Shown one piece after another: positions 17,787 through 26,963 of a DNA stretch of 64,000 nucleotides. The stretch comes from Bacteroides faecium (GTDB lineage Bacteria; Bacteroidota; Bacteroidia; Bacteroidales; Bacteroidaceae), in contig NZ_CP050831.1 in assembly GCF_012113595.1 (NCBI RefSeq), positions 310,001 through 374,000 on the forward strand, read 5' to 3'. The translations under genes and the position numbers were made by a program. The notes beneath the pieces are model-generated. The model ran no database searches and was not told the DNA's origin. It saw only the letters and a list, made by a program, of their open reading frames with translations. Every line of letters starts with the position of its first letter. Positions within the stretch are counted from its first letter, which is position 1.

Positions 17787-20219
17787 ATGAAAATAATCAT
17801 CATCGGAGGCGTTGCAGGCGGAGCTACCACTGCTGCCCGAATCAGACGAGTAGACGAGTCAGCAGAAATCATCCTTTTGGAAAAAGGAAAGTATATATCG
17901 TATGCCAATTGCGGCTTACCTTATTATATAGGTGGAGTCATCGAAGAACGTGAAAAACTGTTCGTTCAGACTCCCGAAGCATTTTCTACACGCTTCCGCG
18001 TTGATGTCCGGACGGAGAATGAAGTGATTTTTATCGACCGGAAAAGAAAGACGGTCACAGTGCGGCAAAGCAGTGAAGATACGTATGAGGAAAGTTACGA
18101 CAAGTTGTTAATATCAACCGGGGCTTCTCCTGTACGCCCGCCCCTGCCGGGAATAGACCTGAGCGGAATCTTCACGCTAAGAAACGTTGCGGATACGGAC
18201 AAAATCAAAGCATATATCGACAGCCATGCTCCGCGGCAAGCGGTAGTGGTAGGAGCCGGATTTATCGGACTCGAAATGGCGGAGAACCTGCATGCACAGG
18301 GGGCGAAGGTGTCGATTGTGGAAATGGGCAATCAAGTGATGGCGCCTATTGACTTCTCAATGGCTTCACTGGTACATCAGCATTTGATGGATAAGGGAGT
18401 CAACCTGTATTTGGAGCAGGCAGTAGCTTCTTTCGAACGGGACGGAAAAGGATTGAAGGTCAACTTTAAGAATGGTCAGTCCATTGCTGCCGATATTGTT
18501 ATTTTATCTATCGGTGTACGCCCGGAAACGAATCTGGCACGGGCTGCCGAACTGACTATCGGCCCTGCCGGCGGTATTGCCGTAAACGATTATTTGCAGA
18601 CGTCCGATGAATCTATTTATGCTATCGGCGACGCGATTGAATATCGCCATCCGATTACAGGAAAGCCCTGGCTTAACTATCTTGCCGGGCCTGCCAATCG
18701 TCAGGGACGTATCGCTGCGGATAATATACTGGGATCGAAGATTCCTTATGAAGGCTCTATCGGTACTTCCATCGCCAAGGTTTTCGATATGACGGTAGCT
18801 TCTACCGGATTACCCGGAAAGCGGCTGCGGGTGGAAGGGATTGATTATATGTCGTCTACCATTCATCCGTCTTCCCATGCCGGATATTACCCGGATGCCA
18901 TGCCGATGAGTATCAAAATTACTTTCGACAAACAGACGGGACGGCTATATGGCGGACAGATTGTGGGCTATGACGGAGTGGACAAGCGGATTGACGAGCT
19001 CGCGCTTGTCATCAAACATGAGGGAACAATCTATGACTTGATGAAAGTAGAGCAGGCTTACGCACCGCCGTTCTCTTCCGCCAAAGATCCGGTAGCCCTT
19101 GCGGGATATGTGGCAGAGGATATTATCACCGGTAAAACGAACCCTGTCTATTGGAGAGAACTGCGAGACATTGAGATGGAGAATAAATTCCTGCTGGATG
19201 TCCGTACTTCGGACGAATTTGCTTTAGGTACTTTGCCGGGAGCGGTGAATATTCCGTTGGATGAGCTGCGCGACCGACTGACGGAACTGCCGAAAGACCG
19301 GATGATTTATACGTTCTGTGCTGTCGGACTGCGGGGATATCTTGCTTACCGCATCTTGATACAACACGGATTTGAGAAGGTACGTAATCTTTCGGGCGGG
19401 CTCAAGACATATCGTGCTGCCACAGCTCCTATTATTATACACGAAGATAATGGAAGCGAAATAGAGACTTCTGCCGCTACCGTCACCGCCGCCAAAACCA
19501 TCCGGGTAGATGCCTGCGGATTGCAATGTCCCGGCCCAATTCTGAAAATGAAGAAAACAATGGACGGATTGGCTTCGGGCGAACGGGTGGAGATTACGGC
19601 AACCGACCCGGGATTCCCGCGCGATGCCGCCGCATGGTGCAGTTCGACTGGTAATCAACTGATTTCTAAAGAAGCATCCGGTGGAAAATCTGTCGTTATT
19701 ATTGAAAAAGGAGAACCAAAATCATGCAATATTGTTACTACTTGTGAGGGCAAAGGAAAAACTTTTATCATGTTCAGTGATGATTTAGATAAAGCTTTAG
19801 CTACCTTTGTACTCGCTAACGGCGCAGCAGCCACGGGACAGAAAGTTACAATCTTCTTTACCTTTTGGGGATTGAACGTTATCAAGAAGTTGCAAAAGCC
19901 GAAAGTAGAAAAAGATATTTTTGGAAAAATGTTTGGTATGATGCTGCCGTCAAGCTCTAAGAAGCTAAAACTTTCGAAGATGAGCATGGGCGGAATAGGT
20001 GGAAAAATGATGCGGTATATCATGAAGGAGAAGGGAATCGACTCACTTGAATCGCTGCGTCAACAAGCTCTGGAGAACGGAGTGGAATTTATTGCTTGCC
20101 AGATGTCGATGGACGTGATGGGAGTAAAACAAGAAGAACTCCTGGACGATGTGACCATCGGCGGTGTTGCAACGTATATGGAACGAGCGGATAATGCCAA
20201 CGTTAATCTGTTTATTTAA
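17787..20219 (+). CDS. CoA-disulfide reductase with rhodanese, TusA and DsrE domains
   Basis: The 810-aa cytoplasmic protein fuses four sulfur-handling modules. An FAD/NAD(P)H pyridine nucleotide-disulfide oxidoreductase (1-445) starts with IIGGVAGGATTAARIRR and has the single active-site Cys of CoA-disulfide reductases (C42, SYANCGLPYYIGG). A rhodanese domain (about 450-545) has C511 in FCAVGLRG. A TusA/SirA domain (about 570-645) has the C577-x3-C581 motif in DACGLQCPGP. A DsrE-like domain (about 655-810) follows. The order suggests that persulfide sulfur is passed from domain to domain while the flavin module reduces it. It shares an operon with the MarR gene 34 bases downstream. Confidence 0.94.
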   Translation: MKIIIIGGVAGGATTAARIRRVDESAEIILLEKGKYISYANCGLPYYIGGVIEEREKLFVQTPEAFSTRFRVDVRTENEVIFIDRKRKTVTVRQSSEDTYEESYDKLLISTGASPVRPPLPGIDLSGIFTLRNVADTDKIKAYIDSHAPRQAVVVGAGFIGLEMAENLHAQGAKVSIVEMGNQVMAPIDFSMASLVHQHLMDKGVNLYLEQAVASFERDGKGLKVNFKNGQSIAADIVILSIGVRPETNLARAAELTIGPAGGIAVNDYLQTSDESIYAIGDAIEYRHPITGKPWLNYLAGPANRQGRIAADNILGSKIPYEGSIGTSIAKVFDMTVASTGLPGKRLRVEGIDYMSSTIHPSSHAGYYPDAMPMSIKITFDKQTGRLYGGQIVGYDGVDKRIDELALVIKHEGTIYDLMKVEQAYAPPFSSAKDPVALAGYVAEDIITGKTNPVYWRELRDIEMENKFLLDVRTSDEFALGTLPGAVNIPLDELRDRLTELPKDRMIYTFCAVGLRGYLAYRILIQHGFEKVRNLSGGLKTYRAATAPIIIHEDNGSEIETSAATVTAAKTIRVDACGLQCPGPILKMKKTMDGLASGERVEITATDPGFPRDAAAWCSSTGNQLISKEASGGKSVVIIEKGEPKSCNIVTTCEGKGKTFIMFSDDLDKALATFVLANGAAATGQKVTIFFTFWGLNVIKKLQKPKVEKDIFGKMFGMMLPSSSKKLKLSKMSMGGIGGKMMRYIMKEKGIDSLESLRQQALENGVEFIACQMSMDVMGVKQEELLDDVTIGGVATYMERADNANVNLFI

Positions 20220-20253
20220 CGGAAGTAACTAATAAAATTTATTCAAATAAGAT

Positions 20254-20604
20254 ATGAAAACAATATGTGCAATGCGAGATGTATTCAGAGCCATGACAAG
20301 CTTTGAATCTGCATTTGAAAAAGTCTACCGGATATCACTGAACGAGGCCATGATATTGTGTACTCTCAAATGCTCTACGGAGAGAATGACGGCTACTAAC
20401 CTGTCAAAACAAACGGACTTGAGCCCGTCACATACATCGAAGATGCTTCGGATACTGGAAGAAAAAGAACTGATTGTCCGGACACTCGGAAACGAAGACC
20501 GCCGGCAAATGTATTTTCACCTGTCCCCGGCAGGCAAACAACGGGTGAATGAACTGGAACTTGATAAAGTGGAGATACCGGAATTATTAAAACCTCTGTT
20601 TTAA
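20254..20604 (+). CDS. MarR-family transcriptional regulator
   Basis: A 116-aa winged helix-turn-helix protein. The recognition helix lies in MTATNLSKQTDLSPSHTSKMLRILEEKELIVR and the wing in GNEDRRQMYFHLSPAGKQ. It is shorter than typical MarR proteins (about 140 aa) at both ends. It follows the CoA-disulfide reductase gene by 34 bases and ends at a strong terminator, so it probably controls its own operon. MarR proteins near sulfur-transfer enzymes often sense thiols or persulfides; a Cys pair that could do so (Cys5, and Cys34/Cys38 in LCTLKC) is present, but redox sensing is only a suggestion. Confidence 0.88.
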   Translation: MKTICAMRDVFRAMTSFESAFEKVYRISLNEAMILCTLKCSTERMTATNLSKQTDLSPSHTSKMLRILEEKELIVRTLGNEDRRQMYFHLSPAGKQRVNELELDKVEIPELLKPLF

Positions 20605-20637
20605 CAAGAGATTTTCAAACAAATTTCAGTAAACAAT

Positions 20638-20686
20638 AAAAAGATGAGCAATCCGCCTAACCATCGGCAGATTGCTCATCTTTTTT
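20638..20686 (+). terminator. Terminator of the sulfur-transfer operon
   Basis: AAAAAGATGAGCAAT (20638-20652) pairs with ATTGCTCATCTTTTT (20671-20685), followed by T residues. This is a textbook intrinsic terminator. Confidence 0.9.
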
Positions 20687-20829
20687 GATGGCGGGAGCGA
20701 AAAGAAAGATGTTAATTTTCCGGCAAAACTATTTTTCAAGCGAACCTTTTTATTTTTTTCTTGTTGTTTCTTGCAAAAGCCCCAAGGTACCAGGGCATGA
20801 TTTTTATATAACCTAAACATTATAAAGAT

Positions 20830-21465
20830 ATGAAGAAATTAATTCCTATTTTATTGGCGGTCTTTGCACTCGCTTCTTGCGAAAAAGACCCGGACATGGG
20901 TAAGCTGGATGACAACTATCTGGTGTACACTAACCACGACGAGAAAGCTGACTTCAAAGTTCCTACATTCTTTCTGGCACCTCAAATCCTGGTGATCAGT
21001 GATAGTAAAGAACCGGAATATCTCGAAGGAGAAGGCGCTGAACAAATTCTGGCTGCTTACACGGAAAACATGGAAGCCAGAGGGTATGCAGTCGCTGATA
21101 CGAAAGAAGATGCTGACCTTGGTATCCAAGTAAGCTACATCGCAAGTACTTATTATTTCACCAGCTACGCTCAACCTGAATGGTGGTGGGGTTATCCCGG
21201 TTACTGGGGTCCGAACTACTGGGGCGGAAACTGGGGTGGCGGATGGTACTACCCGTATGCTGTGACTTACAGTTATAGTACCAACTCATTCCTGACAGAA
21301 ATGGTGAACTTGAATGCCGACCAAGGTGAAAGCAAAAAACTGCCTGTTGTATGGACAAGCTACCTGACCGGATTTGACACTGGATCCAAAGCTATCAACC
21401 GCACTCTTGCTGTGGAAGCTGTCAACCAGTCATTCGTTCAGTCACCTTATCTTACTAACAAATAA
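20830..21465 (+). CDS. DUF4136 lipoprotein
   Basis: The 211-aa product has a signal peptide with lipobox ALASC (Cys17) and a DUF4136-type body: a conserved segment with YTNHDEKADFK...TFFL, the LGIQVSYIAST strand, and a Trp/Gly/Tyr-rich loop (WWWGYPGYWGPNYWGG near residues 118-138). Such lipoproteins are common in the Bacteroides envelope, with unknown function. It lies 15 bases ahead of an outer membrane beta-barrel gene, so the two are cotranscribed and may interact. Confidence 0.88.
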   Translation: MKKLIPILLAVFALASCEKDPDMGKLDDNYLVYTNHDEKADFKVPTFFLAPQILVISDSKEPEYLEGEGAEQILAAYTENMEARGYAVADTKEDADLGIQVSYIASTYYFTSYAQPEWWWGYPGYWGPNYWGGNWGGGWYYPYAVTYSYSTNSFLTEMVNLNADQGESKKLPVVWTSYLTGFDTGSKAINRTLAVEAVNQSFVQSPYLTNK

Positions 21466-21480
21466 TCAACTACAACTGTT

Positions 21481-22107
21481 ATGAAAACAAGAAAAAATAT
21501 ATACTTCAAGGTGGTAGCCTTGGCGGCTATTGCCATCGCCTTCGCCATGCCGGCTAAGGCACAGTTATCAGACAATGGATATGCCAATATCGACTGGCAG
21601 TTCAATGCTCCGCTAAGCAATCATTTTGCCGACAAGGCAAGTGGCTGGGGTATGAACTTCGAAGGTGGTTATTTCGTAACTCCGAACATCGGTTTGGGAC
21701 TTTTCCTCAACTACCACAGCAACCACGAATATGTAGGTCGTGAAACATTCAAAATGGCAAACGGTGATGTCACTACCGACCAGCAACATACTATTTTCCA
21801 GTTGCCTTTCGGTGCTGCTGCACGCTACCAATGGAACCGCGGCGGTTCTTTCCAACCTTATGTCAGCGCTAAACTCGGTGCTGAATATGCGAAAGTACGC
21901 TCTAACTTCAATATGCTTGAAGCAAGAGAAAACAGTTGGGGCTTCTATGCTTCTCCTGAAGTGGGTATCAACGTATTCCCTTGGGTGTACGGTCCGGGCT
22001 TGCACTTTGCTTTGTACTACAGCTATGGTACCAACAAGGCTGACGTACTGCATTACAGTGTAGACGGATTGAGCAACTTCGGCTTCCGCCTGGGTGTATC
22101 GTTCTAA
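21481..22107 (+). CDS. Outer membrane beta-barrel protein (porin-like)
   Basis: A 208-aa protein with signal peptide ending AMPAKA-Q and alternating amphipathic strands (for example WGMNFEGGYFVTPNIGLGLFLNYH and SFQPYVSAKLGAEYAKV). It terminates in Phe (FGFRLGVSF), the outer membrane insertion signal. It resembles the small eight-stranded barrels of the OmpW/OprF-like group; a specific substrate cannot be inferred. It is second in the operon with the DUF4136 lipoprotein and ends before a terminator at 22148. Confidence 0.85.
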   Translation: MKTRKNIYFKVVALAAIAIAFAMPAKAQLSDNGYANIDWQFNAPLSNHFADKASGWGMNFEGGYFVTPNIGLGLFLNYHSNHEYVGRETFKMANGDVTTDQQHTIFQLPFGAAARYQWNRGGSFQPYVSAKLGAEYAKVRSNFNMLEARENSWGFYASPEVGINVFPWVYGPGLHFALYYSYGTNKADVLHYSVDGLSNFGFRLGVSF

Positions 22108-22147
22108 AAAAGAATTGCAACTATCAGAATATTACGTTAATAATAAA

Positions 22148-22197
22148 AAAGTAAAAGGTGACTTTTTAATATAGCCGCCTTTTACTTTCTTTTTTTA
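22148..22197 (+). terminator. Terminator after the beta-barrel gene
   Basis: AAAGTAAAAGGTG (22148-22160) pairs with CGCCTTTTACTTT (22176-22188) with one mismatch, followed by CTTTTTTT. Confidence 0.8.
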
Positions 22198-22204
22198 AAT
22201 ATTT

Positions 22205-22273
22205 AGGCGCGGATTACGCGGATTTCACGGTTCCAATTAATTAGAAACCGTGTTATCCGTGTAATCCGTGCCT
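22205..22273. repeat. Extragenic palindromic repeat (CGGATTAC type)
   Basis: Two 28-base arms (22205-22232 and 22246-22273) are complementary at 24 positions around a 13-base AT-rich centre. Each arm contains the words CGGATTAC, CGGAT and CACGGTT. It lies between convergent genes. I recall similar CGGATTACACGG words between genes in other Bacteroides, so this looks like a dispersed REP-like element. Confidence 0.75.
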
Positions 22274-22284
22274 ATTTTTCTTGC

Positions 22285-25200
22285 TTACTTTTTCTTCATC
22301 GCACCATAAATCGCTTCCTGTATCCGTTCACGAATATGCAGTTGGTTCAGCTTTCGGTTGGTGACATTGGGATAAATACGGTTGCTCAGAAAGACATAGA
22401 CTAATTCGTTCACCGGGTCTGCCCAAGCACACGTACCGGTAAAGCCTGTATGACCGTAGGTTCCGGCAGGAGCTTCGGACGCGCAGTTTCCTTTCTTCGA
22501 GTCTTCCATATCCGGTTTATCAAATCCTAAACCACGACGGCTTATCTTCGACACTTCTGTCGTAAACAGTTGGCAGGTTTCTTTGCTCAGATAGCGTTGT
22601 CCGCCTATCTCTCCCCCATTCAGCAACATCTGATAGACACGCGCCACTTCTCGGGCAGTAGAGAAAAGTCCGGCATTTCCGGCAAGTCCGCCGAAGAAAG
22701 CGGAAGCCTCATCATGAACGAATCCCTGTAAAGTCTCTTTCCGTAAAAAACGGTCTTTGTTGGAAGGGACAATTTCTGATTTGGCGAAACGGCGCAAAGG
22801 CAGGTAGCCTGTACGTTCCAGCCCCATCGGTTCGTAAAATTCACGTTGCAAGTAGGCTTCCATAGGCATACCTGCCAGTTGCTCTACCAACATTCCCAAC
22901 AGAATAAATCCTATATCGCTATATACGTAGCGTTTCTGTTTCAGCGGAGCTTCCACTATTTTTTCTTCTATCACTTTCCGGAAAGAACGGTTCAACCACA
23001 GGCTGTCGCAAATCTGAATTGTATAGTCGCCGGTTTTGACAGGAGAGATGTATTCGCTTTTAAACTTGAATTTCGGATTCGCCCATGTAGTTGTTCCAAT
23101 CCGCACCGGATGCTGCGCATCTTTGCGTGCGCTGAACAACCTTCCATCGTAACTGTCCTTATCAATAACCTCTTGATAGAAAGGAAGCCAGGACGGCAGC
23201 CCGGACTGGTGGTACAGTATTTCCTGAATCGTTATATCTTTTTTATCAGTACGTTGCAGGAACGGCAGATAATCGGAAATCTTATCGGCCAGATTGAAAC
23301 GTCCCTTATCGTAGAGTTTCATGACGGCAAGCAGAGTGCCCGTTGTCTTGGAGAGGGAAGCCAAGTCATAGATGTCCGTAGATTCGACACGGGGACTTCC
23401 TTTTCCAGTATAAGTGCCGAACGACTTATCAACCATGACATGCCCGTTTTTCAGGACTACTATCTGACAACCGGGATAGGCTCCCTGCTGAATACCGTCC
23501 AATGCAATGGTGTCAATCTTTTTAAGAAGAGCGGATGAAAGGCCGTATTCTTCCGGGATGAAGTGCAAAGGAGTTTTTGGCGTGATAGTCACTCCCGCAC
23601 CTGTCGGGAATAATCCGCCCACGCTTGCTGATAATCGTCCGTCGGCAGTAGCTTTGGCAAATAAGATATCGGCTGTCTGACGCTGTACGTCGCTATTGTG
23701 GCTATGTCCCAGCACTACGGCAGAAGCGTGAGACACCGCACGGTGAATCTGCAACATCATTTTGCCAGGAGTGAAGAACAGGTAGATAGCCGGACTTTCG
23801 GGAGCGAACTTAGCAAAGAACGGGTGATAAGGAGACAGCCGCTGCTCGCTTACGGCTATGACTATTCGTTTATAAGTAGCCAGTGAATCACGCAATCGTT
23901 TATTTTCTTCTTCTGTCTGATTGGGACGGAGACGAAAACGCGCCAGTGATGTATAGCGGGACATTTGCTTAGCTAATGCTTCCGTTTCACCCGGTTTTCC
24001 CACTTCGAGCAGTGCAATCGTCTGCGCCTTGTCGGCATGAAGTGGCAGGATATGATTCTTATTGTTCAGAACTGTAATTGCCGCCTGGTTCAGCCGACGA
24101 ATCAAATCACGTGCCTGAGGGCTGTTGACTCGCTGTTCCAGACCGGATAATTGTATGTGCGGCTTTTTCCTGAGTCCTAATACATATTTATAAGTCAGTA
24201 CTTTACGACATTTATTTTCAATATCCTCTTTACTTAGTTCTCCTTTTTCAACGGCTTCGAGCACGGCAGGAACCTCTACTTTCAGATTGCGCGGAGCCAG
24301 TACCATATCATTGCCTGCTTTCAGTGCTTGCAAGCTGACATTGCCGTTGCCCGCTACTCCTTTCATGGCAAGTGCGTCGGTGAATATCAATCCTTTGAAA
24401 GCTAACTCGTCCGTCAGCAAATCGTACACGACATTGCGGGATAAGGAAGAAGGCAGTCCGCCTATCGGCTCGATAACAGGCACTTGCAGATGCCCCACCA
24501 TCATGCCGCCCAGTCCGGCACGAATTGCTTTCTTAAAAGGGTAAAGTTCTACGCTGTCCAGGCGTTCGCGGGTGAAAGGAAGCACCGGAAGTGCTTTATG
24601 CGAATCGACATCAGTATCGCCATGACCGGGAAAATGTTTGCATACGGATAATACTCCCCCACCTTCCAGACCGGAAGCGTAAGCGATTACTTTGTCTGCT
24701 ACCTGTATCGGGTCTTCTCCGAAGGAACGGGTGTTGATGACCGGATTCTTGGGATTGATATTCACATCCGCCACCGGAGCAAAATTGACCTGTACACCAA
24801 TCTGCCGGCATTGACGGGCTACTTCACTCCCATATTCATAAATCAGTTGATTGTCACGGATACATCCCAGTACCATATTTCTCGGAAAAACAGGTGTTCC
24901 GCGCAAACGCATCGCCAAGCCCCATTCTCCGTCGAAGGTTATCATTATAGGTACTTTCGCCATTTTTTGCGCCCGGTTTGTCAAGTCGACCTGGGTTTGC
25001 ATCTTTCCACCGGAGAAGAGAAGTCCGCCCACCTTATAGGTATCGACGGCTTCGCGCAGCAGTTCCAGGTTTCGCTTGGTATCTACCGGAGCAATGGTGT
25101 AGATAAATAACTGTCCCACCTTTTCTTTAAAGGAGAGTTTGTTCATCACCGAGTCTACCCAGTGACGGCAATCTTCATCCTGAAGAGCTTTATAAACTAG

Positions 25201-25302
25201 CAGTGGTTCGACAGTGGCAGTGTTAGTATTCTGAGCCGAACTTGTGACCTGTCCGGCTGAGAGTAGAAATAAAATCGCTAAAATTGAGGGAATTATCTTC
25301 AT
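22285..25302 (-). CDS. NagZ-like GH3 glycosidase fused to a serine beta-lactamase-type hydrolase
   Basis: The 1005-aa exported protein (signal peptide ending SSAQ) joins two enzymes. Residues 45-390 are a GH3 N-terminal domain with the NagZ signature KHFPGHGDTD (acid/base H227) and nucleophile D309 (IFTDALAMKG). About 400-575 form a GH3 C-terminal-like linker domain. Residues 590-1000 are a class C beta-lactamase/DD-peptidase fold with S649-L-S-K652, a YSDIG motif in place of YxN, and HTGFTG in place of KTG. The pairing suggests periplasmic peptidoglycan turnover: removal of GlcNAc plus peptide or ester hydrolysis. Its start overlaps the metallophosphatase stop by four bases. Confidence 0.93.
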   Translation of the reverse strand: MKIIPSILAILFLLSAGQVTSSAQNTNTATVEPLLVYKALQDEDCRHWVDSVMNKLSFKEKVGQLFIYTIAPVDTKRNLELLREAVDTYKVGGLLFSGGKMQTQVDLTNRAQKMAKVPIMITFDGEWGLAMRLRGTPVFPRNMVLGCIRDNQLIYEYGSEVARQCRQIGVQVNFAPVADVNINPKNPVINTRSFGEDPIQVADKVIAYASGLEGGGVLSVCKHFPGHGDTDVDSHKALPVLPFTRERLDSVELYPFKKAIRAGLGGMMVGHLQVPVIEPIGGLPSSLSRNVVYDLLTDELAFKGLIFTDALAMKGVAGNGNVSLQALKAGNDMVLAPRNLKVEVPAVLEAVEKGELSKEDIENKCRKVLTYKYVLGLRKKPHIQLSGLEQRVNSPQARDLIRRLNQAAITVLNNKNHILPLHADKAQTIALLEVGKPGETEALAKQMSRYTSLARFRLRPNQTEEENKRLRDSLATYKRIVIAVSEQRLSPYHPFFAKFAPESPAIYLFFTPGKMMLQIHRAVSHASAVVLGHSHNSDVQRQTADILFAKATADGRLSASVGGLFPTGAGVTITPKTPLHFIPEEYGLSSALLKKIDTIALDGIQQGAYPGCQIVVLKNGHVMVDKSFGTYTGKGSPRVESTDIYDLASLSKTTGTLLAVMKLYDKGRFNLADKISDYLPFLQRTDKKDITIQEILYHQSGLPSWLPFYQEVIDKDSYDGRLFSARKDAQHPVRIGTTTWANPKFKFKSEYISPVKTGDYTIQICDSLWLNRSFRKVIEEKIVEAPLKQKRYVYSDIGFILLGMLVEQLAGMPMEAYLQREFYEPMGLERTGYLPLRRFAKSEIVPSNKDRFLRKETLQGFVHDEASAFFGGLAGNAGLFSTAREVARVYQMLLNGGEIGGQRYLSKETCQLFTTEVSKISRRGLGFDKPDMEDSKKGNCASEAPAGTYGHTGFTGTCAWADPVNELVYVFLSNRIYPNVTNRKLNQLHIRERIQEAIYGAMKKK

Positions 25303-26135
25303 TTACGTTTCAAAGTCAAATCGAGACGACCTACACGCACACCGCTTTTGCCGGTATGCATGATGGACACCTCTTTTCCGTCCATATTCAAATAAGTTTT
25401 CGGGCCTTTCATAAAGGTATGTGAATGTCCGCCCAGAATCACGTCGATATTGCGTGTTTTCGCAACCAGGCGTTCGTCCATCTGAATACCCAGATGAGAC
25501 AGGCATACTATTACGTCGCATCCTTTCTTTTTCAGCAAGGCTGCTATTTCATTCGATACTTCGATAGGGTTTTCATAAACGACTCCTTCGCATTTGTTTG
25601 CCTGAATCAGACCTTCGGGCTTAGCCCCCAAGCCGAATACGCCAATCTTCAAGCCATATTTTTCGAGGATTACATAAGGCTTTACGATGTCTTTCAAGGG
25701 AGTGGCGTCCAGGTTGTAGTTGGCACAAACGACCGGGAACTTCGCCATTTTGAAAAGGCGTGCCATATTATCCATGCCGAAATCAAATTCATGGTTGCCG
25801 ATAGTCATGGCTTCGTAGCCCATTTCATTCATTAATTTCACTTCCACTTCTCCCTGGAACATATTATAATAAGGTGTACCTTGGGAAATATCTCCGCAAT
25901 CGAACAACAGGACATTCTTATGTTCCTTGCGGAACTGGTCGAGGAAAGTAGCCCGGCGGACAAATCCGCCTTCATCGTAGTTGCGGTCACCTTTCTGGTT
26001 GATAGGTTCGATGCGGCTATGTACGTCGCTGGTCTGTAAAAGTATAAGCTCTTTGGTATCCTGCGCAAATAGGGAAAAAGCAAAGCTCAATGCAAGGCAT
26101 AGCAGGAATGATATTTGAATTCTTTTCATATTCAA
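25299..26135 (-). CDS. 5'-nucleotidase, metallophosphatase half
   Basis: A 278-aa exported protein (signal peptide ending LFAQ) with the complete calcineurin-like metal motifs of UshA-type nucleotidases: TSDVHSRIEP, DCGDISQGTPY, GNHEFDFG and LGGHSHTF. The usual C-terminal substrate-binding domain is absent; it is supplied by the next gene upstream in the operon (26155-26940). The two proteins together correspond to one UshA-like enzyme of about 540 residues. It probably dephosphorylates periplasmic nucleotides as a two-chain complex. The stop overlaps the GH3 start codon (ATGA). Confidence 0.93.
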   Translation of the reverse strand: MNMKRIQISFLLCLALSFAFSLFAQDTKELILLQTSDVHSRIEPINQKGDRNYDEGGFVRRATFLDQFRKEHKNVLLFDCGDISQGTPYYNMFQGEVEVKLMNEMGYEAMTIGNHEFDFGMDNMARLFKMAKFPVVCANYNLDATPLKDIVKPYVILEKYGLKIGVFGLGAKPEGLIQANKCEGVVYENPIEVSNEIAALLKKKGCDVIVCLSHLGIQMDERLVAKTRNIDVILGGHSHTFMKGPKTYLNMDGKEVSIMHTGKSGVRVGRLDLTLKRK

Positions 26136-26154
26136 TGTTTTTAGATTCTCCTTT

Positions 26155-26940
26155 TTATTTTATGGTAATGCGTCCATCCAGTTTGGAAGTAATCATTTTG
26201 CCTTCGGCAGTCTGCTTACGGACATAGTCGAGGAATAATCCGCGCAGGGTAGCGCCGTCCGGACATTCCCGTTTCTCCGCTTGCAGGAAAGCATCCATTC
26301 GCCCGTTGCCGTCTGCCAGATAGTCGATAGTGGCTACCGTATAGAGCTGGTTGTCGTCTACGGGTTTACCGCCGATTGTTGCATTCAGCAGTTCTCCTTT
26401 CTTCGTGATTTCCAAACGGATACCGCTCACTCCTTCTCCGCGCAAAGAAGCAATCGCTTTAAAAAGCCGTTTCATGTCCGAGCCTTTCATTGTCAGGATG
26501 CAAAGGGAGTTCTCAAAAGGAAGTATTTCAAAGATTTCACTTACAGTGATTTCACCTTTCGGCAGGATATTACGCAATCCGCCCATATTCACCAGTCCCA
26601 TATCGGCAGGTTTCCCCAATGTCGGTGTGGCAGCCTGCTGCAAGACACTTGCAACGAGATTGGAAAGCAGACTTTCAGGCCCGCCCTTATCCATTTTCAT
26701 TTCGCTGGTACCGATGACTTCATACATCATCCCGTCAACTTTATCCTTATAAGGTTTCAATACCTCGGTAGTTTTTTTGTCGGGATTAGCGTCCCAGGCA
26801 GAGTCAATCTTAATCATACTACCTTCTACTTTCGTCACTTGATAGTGAGCCGTAGCCTCTCGTGTCGTGCGGCAGGATGTGAACAGGATACCACCTGCCA
26901 ATGCTGCCACAATCAGATACTTTACATAAGTCTGTTTCAT
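26155..26940 (-). CDS. 5'-nucleotidase, C-terminal domain lipoprotein
   Basis: The 261-aa product has lipobox LFTSC (Cys23) and matches only the C-terminal domain of 5'-nucleotidases: GGPESLLSNLVASVL, MGLVNMGGLRNILPKGEITVSEIFEILPFEN and YTVATIDYLADGNGRMDAF. That domain binds the nucleotide base and rotates over the metal site in UshA. Here it is a separate membrane-anchored chain, 19 bases ahead of the gene for the catalytic half. It is first in the operon; its promoter TATATTTG lies at 26964-26971 and faces away from rplS. Confidence 0.9.
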   Translation of the reverse strand: MKQTYVKYLIVAALAGGILFTSCRTTREATAHYQVTKVEGSMIKIDSAWDANPDKKTTEVLKPYKDKVDGMMYEVIGTSEMKMDKGGPESLLSNLVASVLQQAATPTLGKPADMGLVNMGGLRNILPKGEITVSEIFEILPFENSLCILTMKGSDMKRLFKAIASLRGEGVSGIRLEITKKGELLNATIGGKPVDDNQLYTVATIDYLADGNGRMDAFLQAEKRECPDGATLRGLFLDYVRKQTAEGKMITSKLDGRITIK

Positions 26941-26963
26941 GTTCGTTATTTTTATATATGCTA

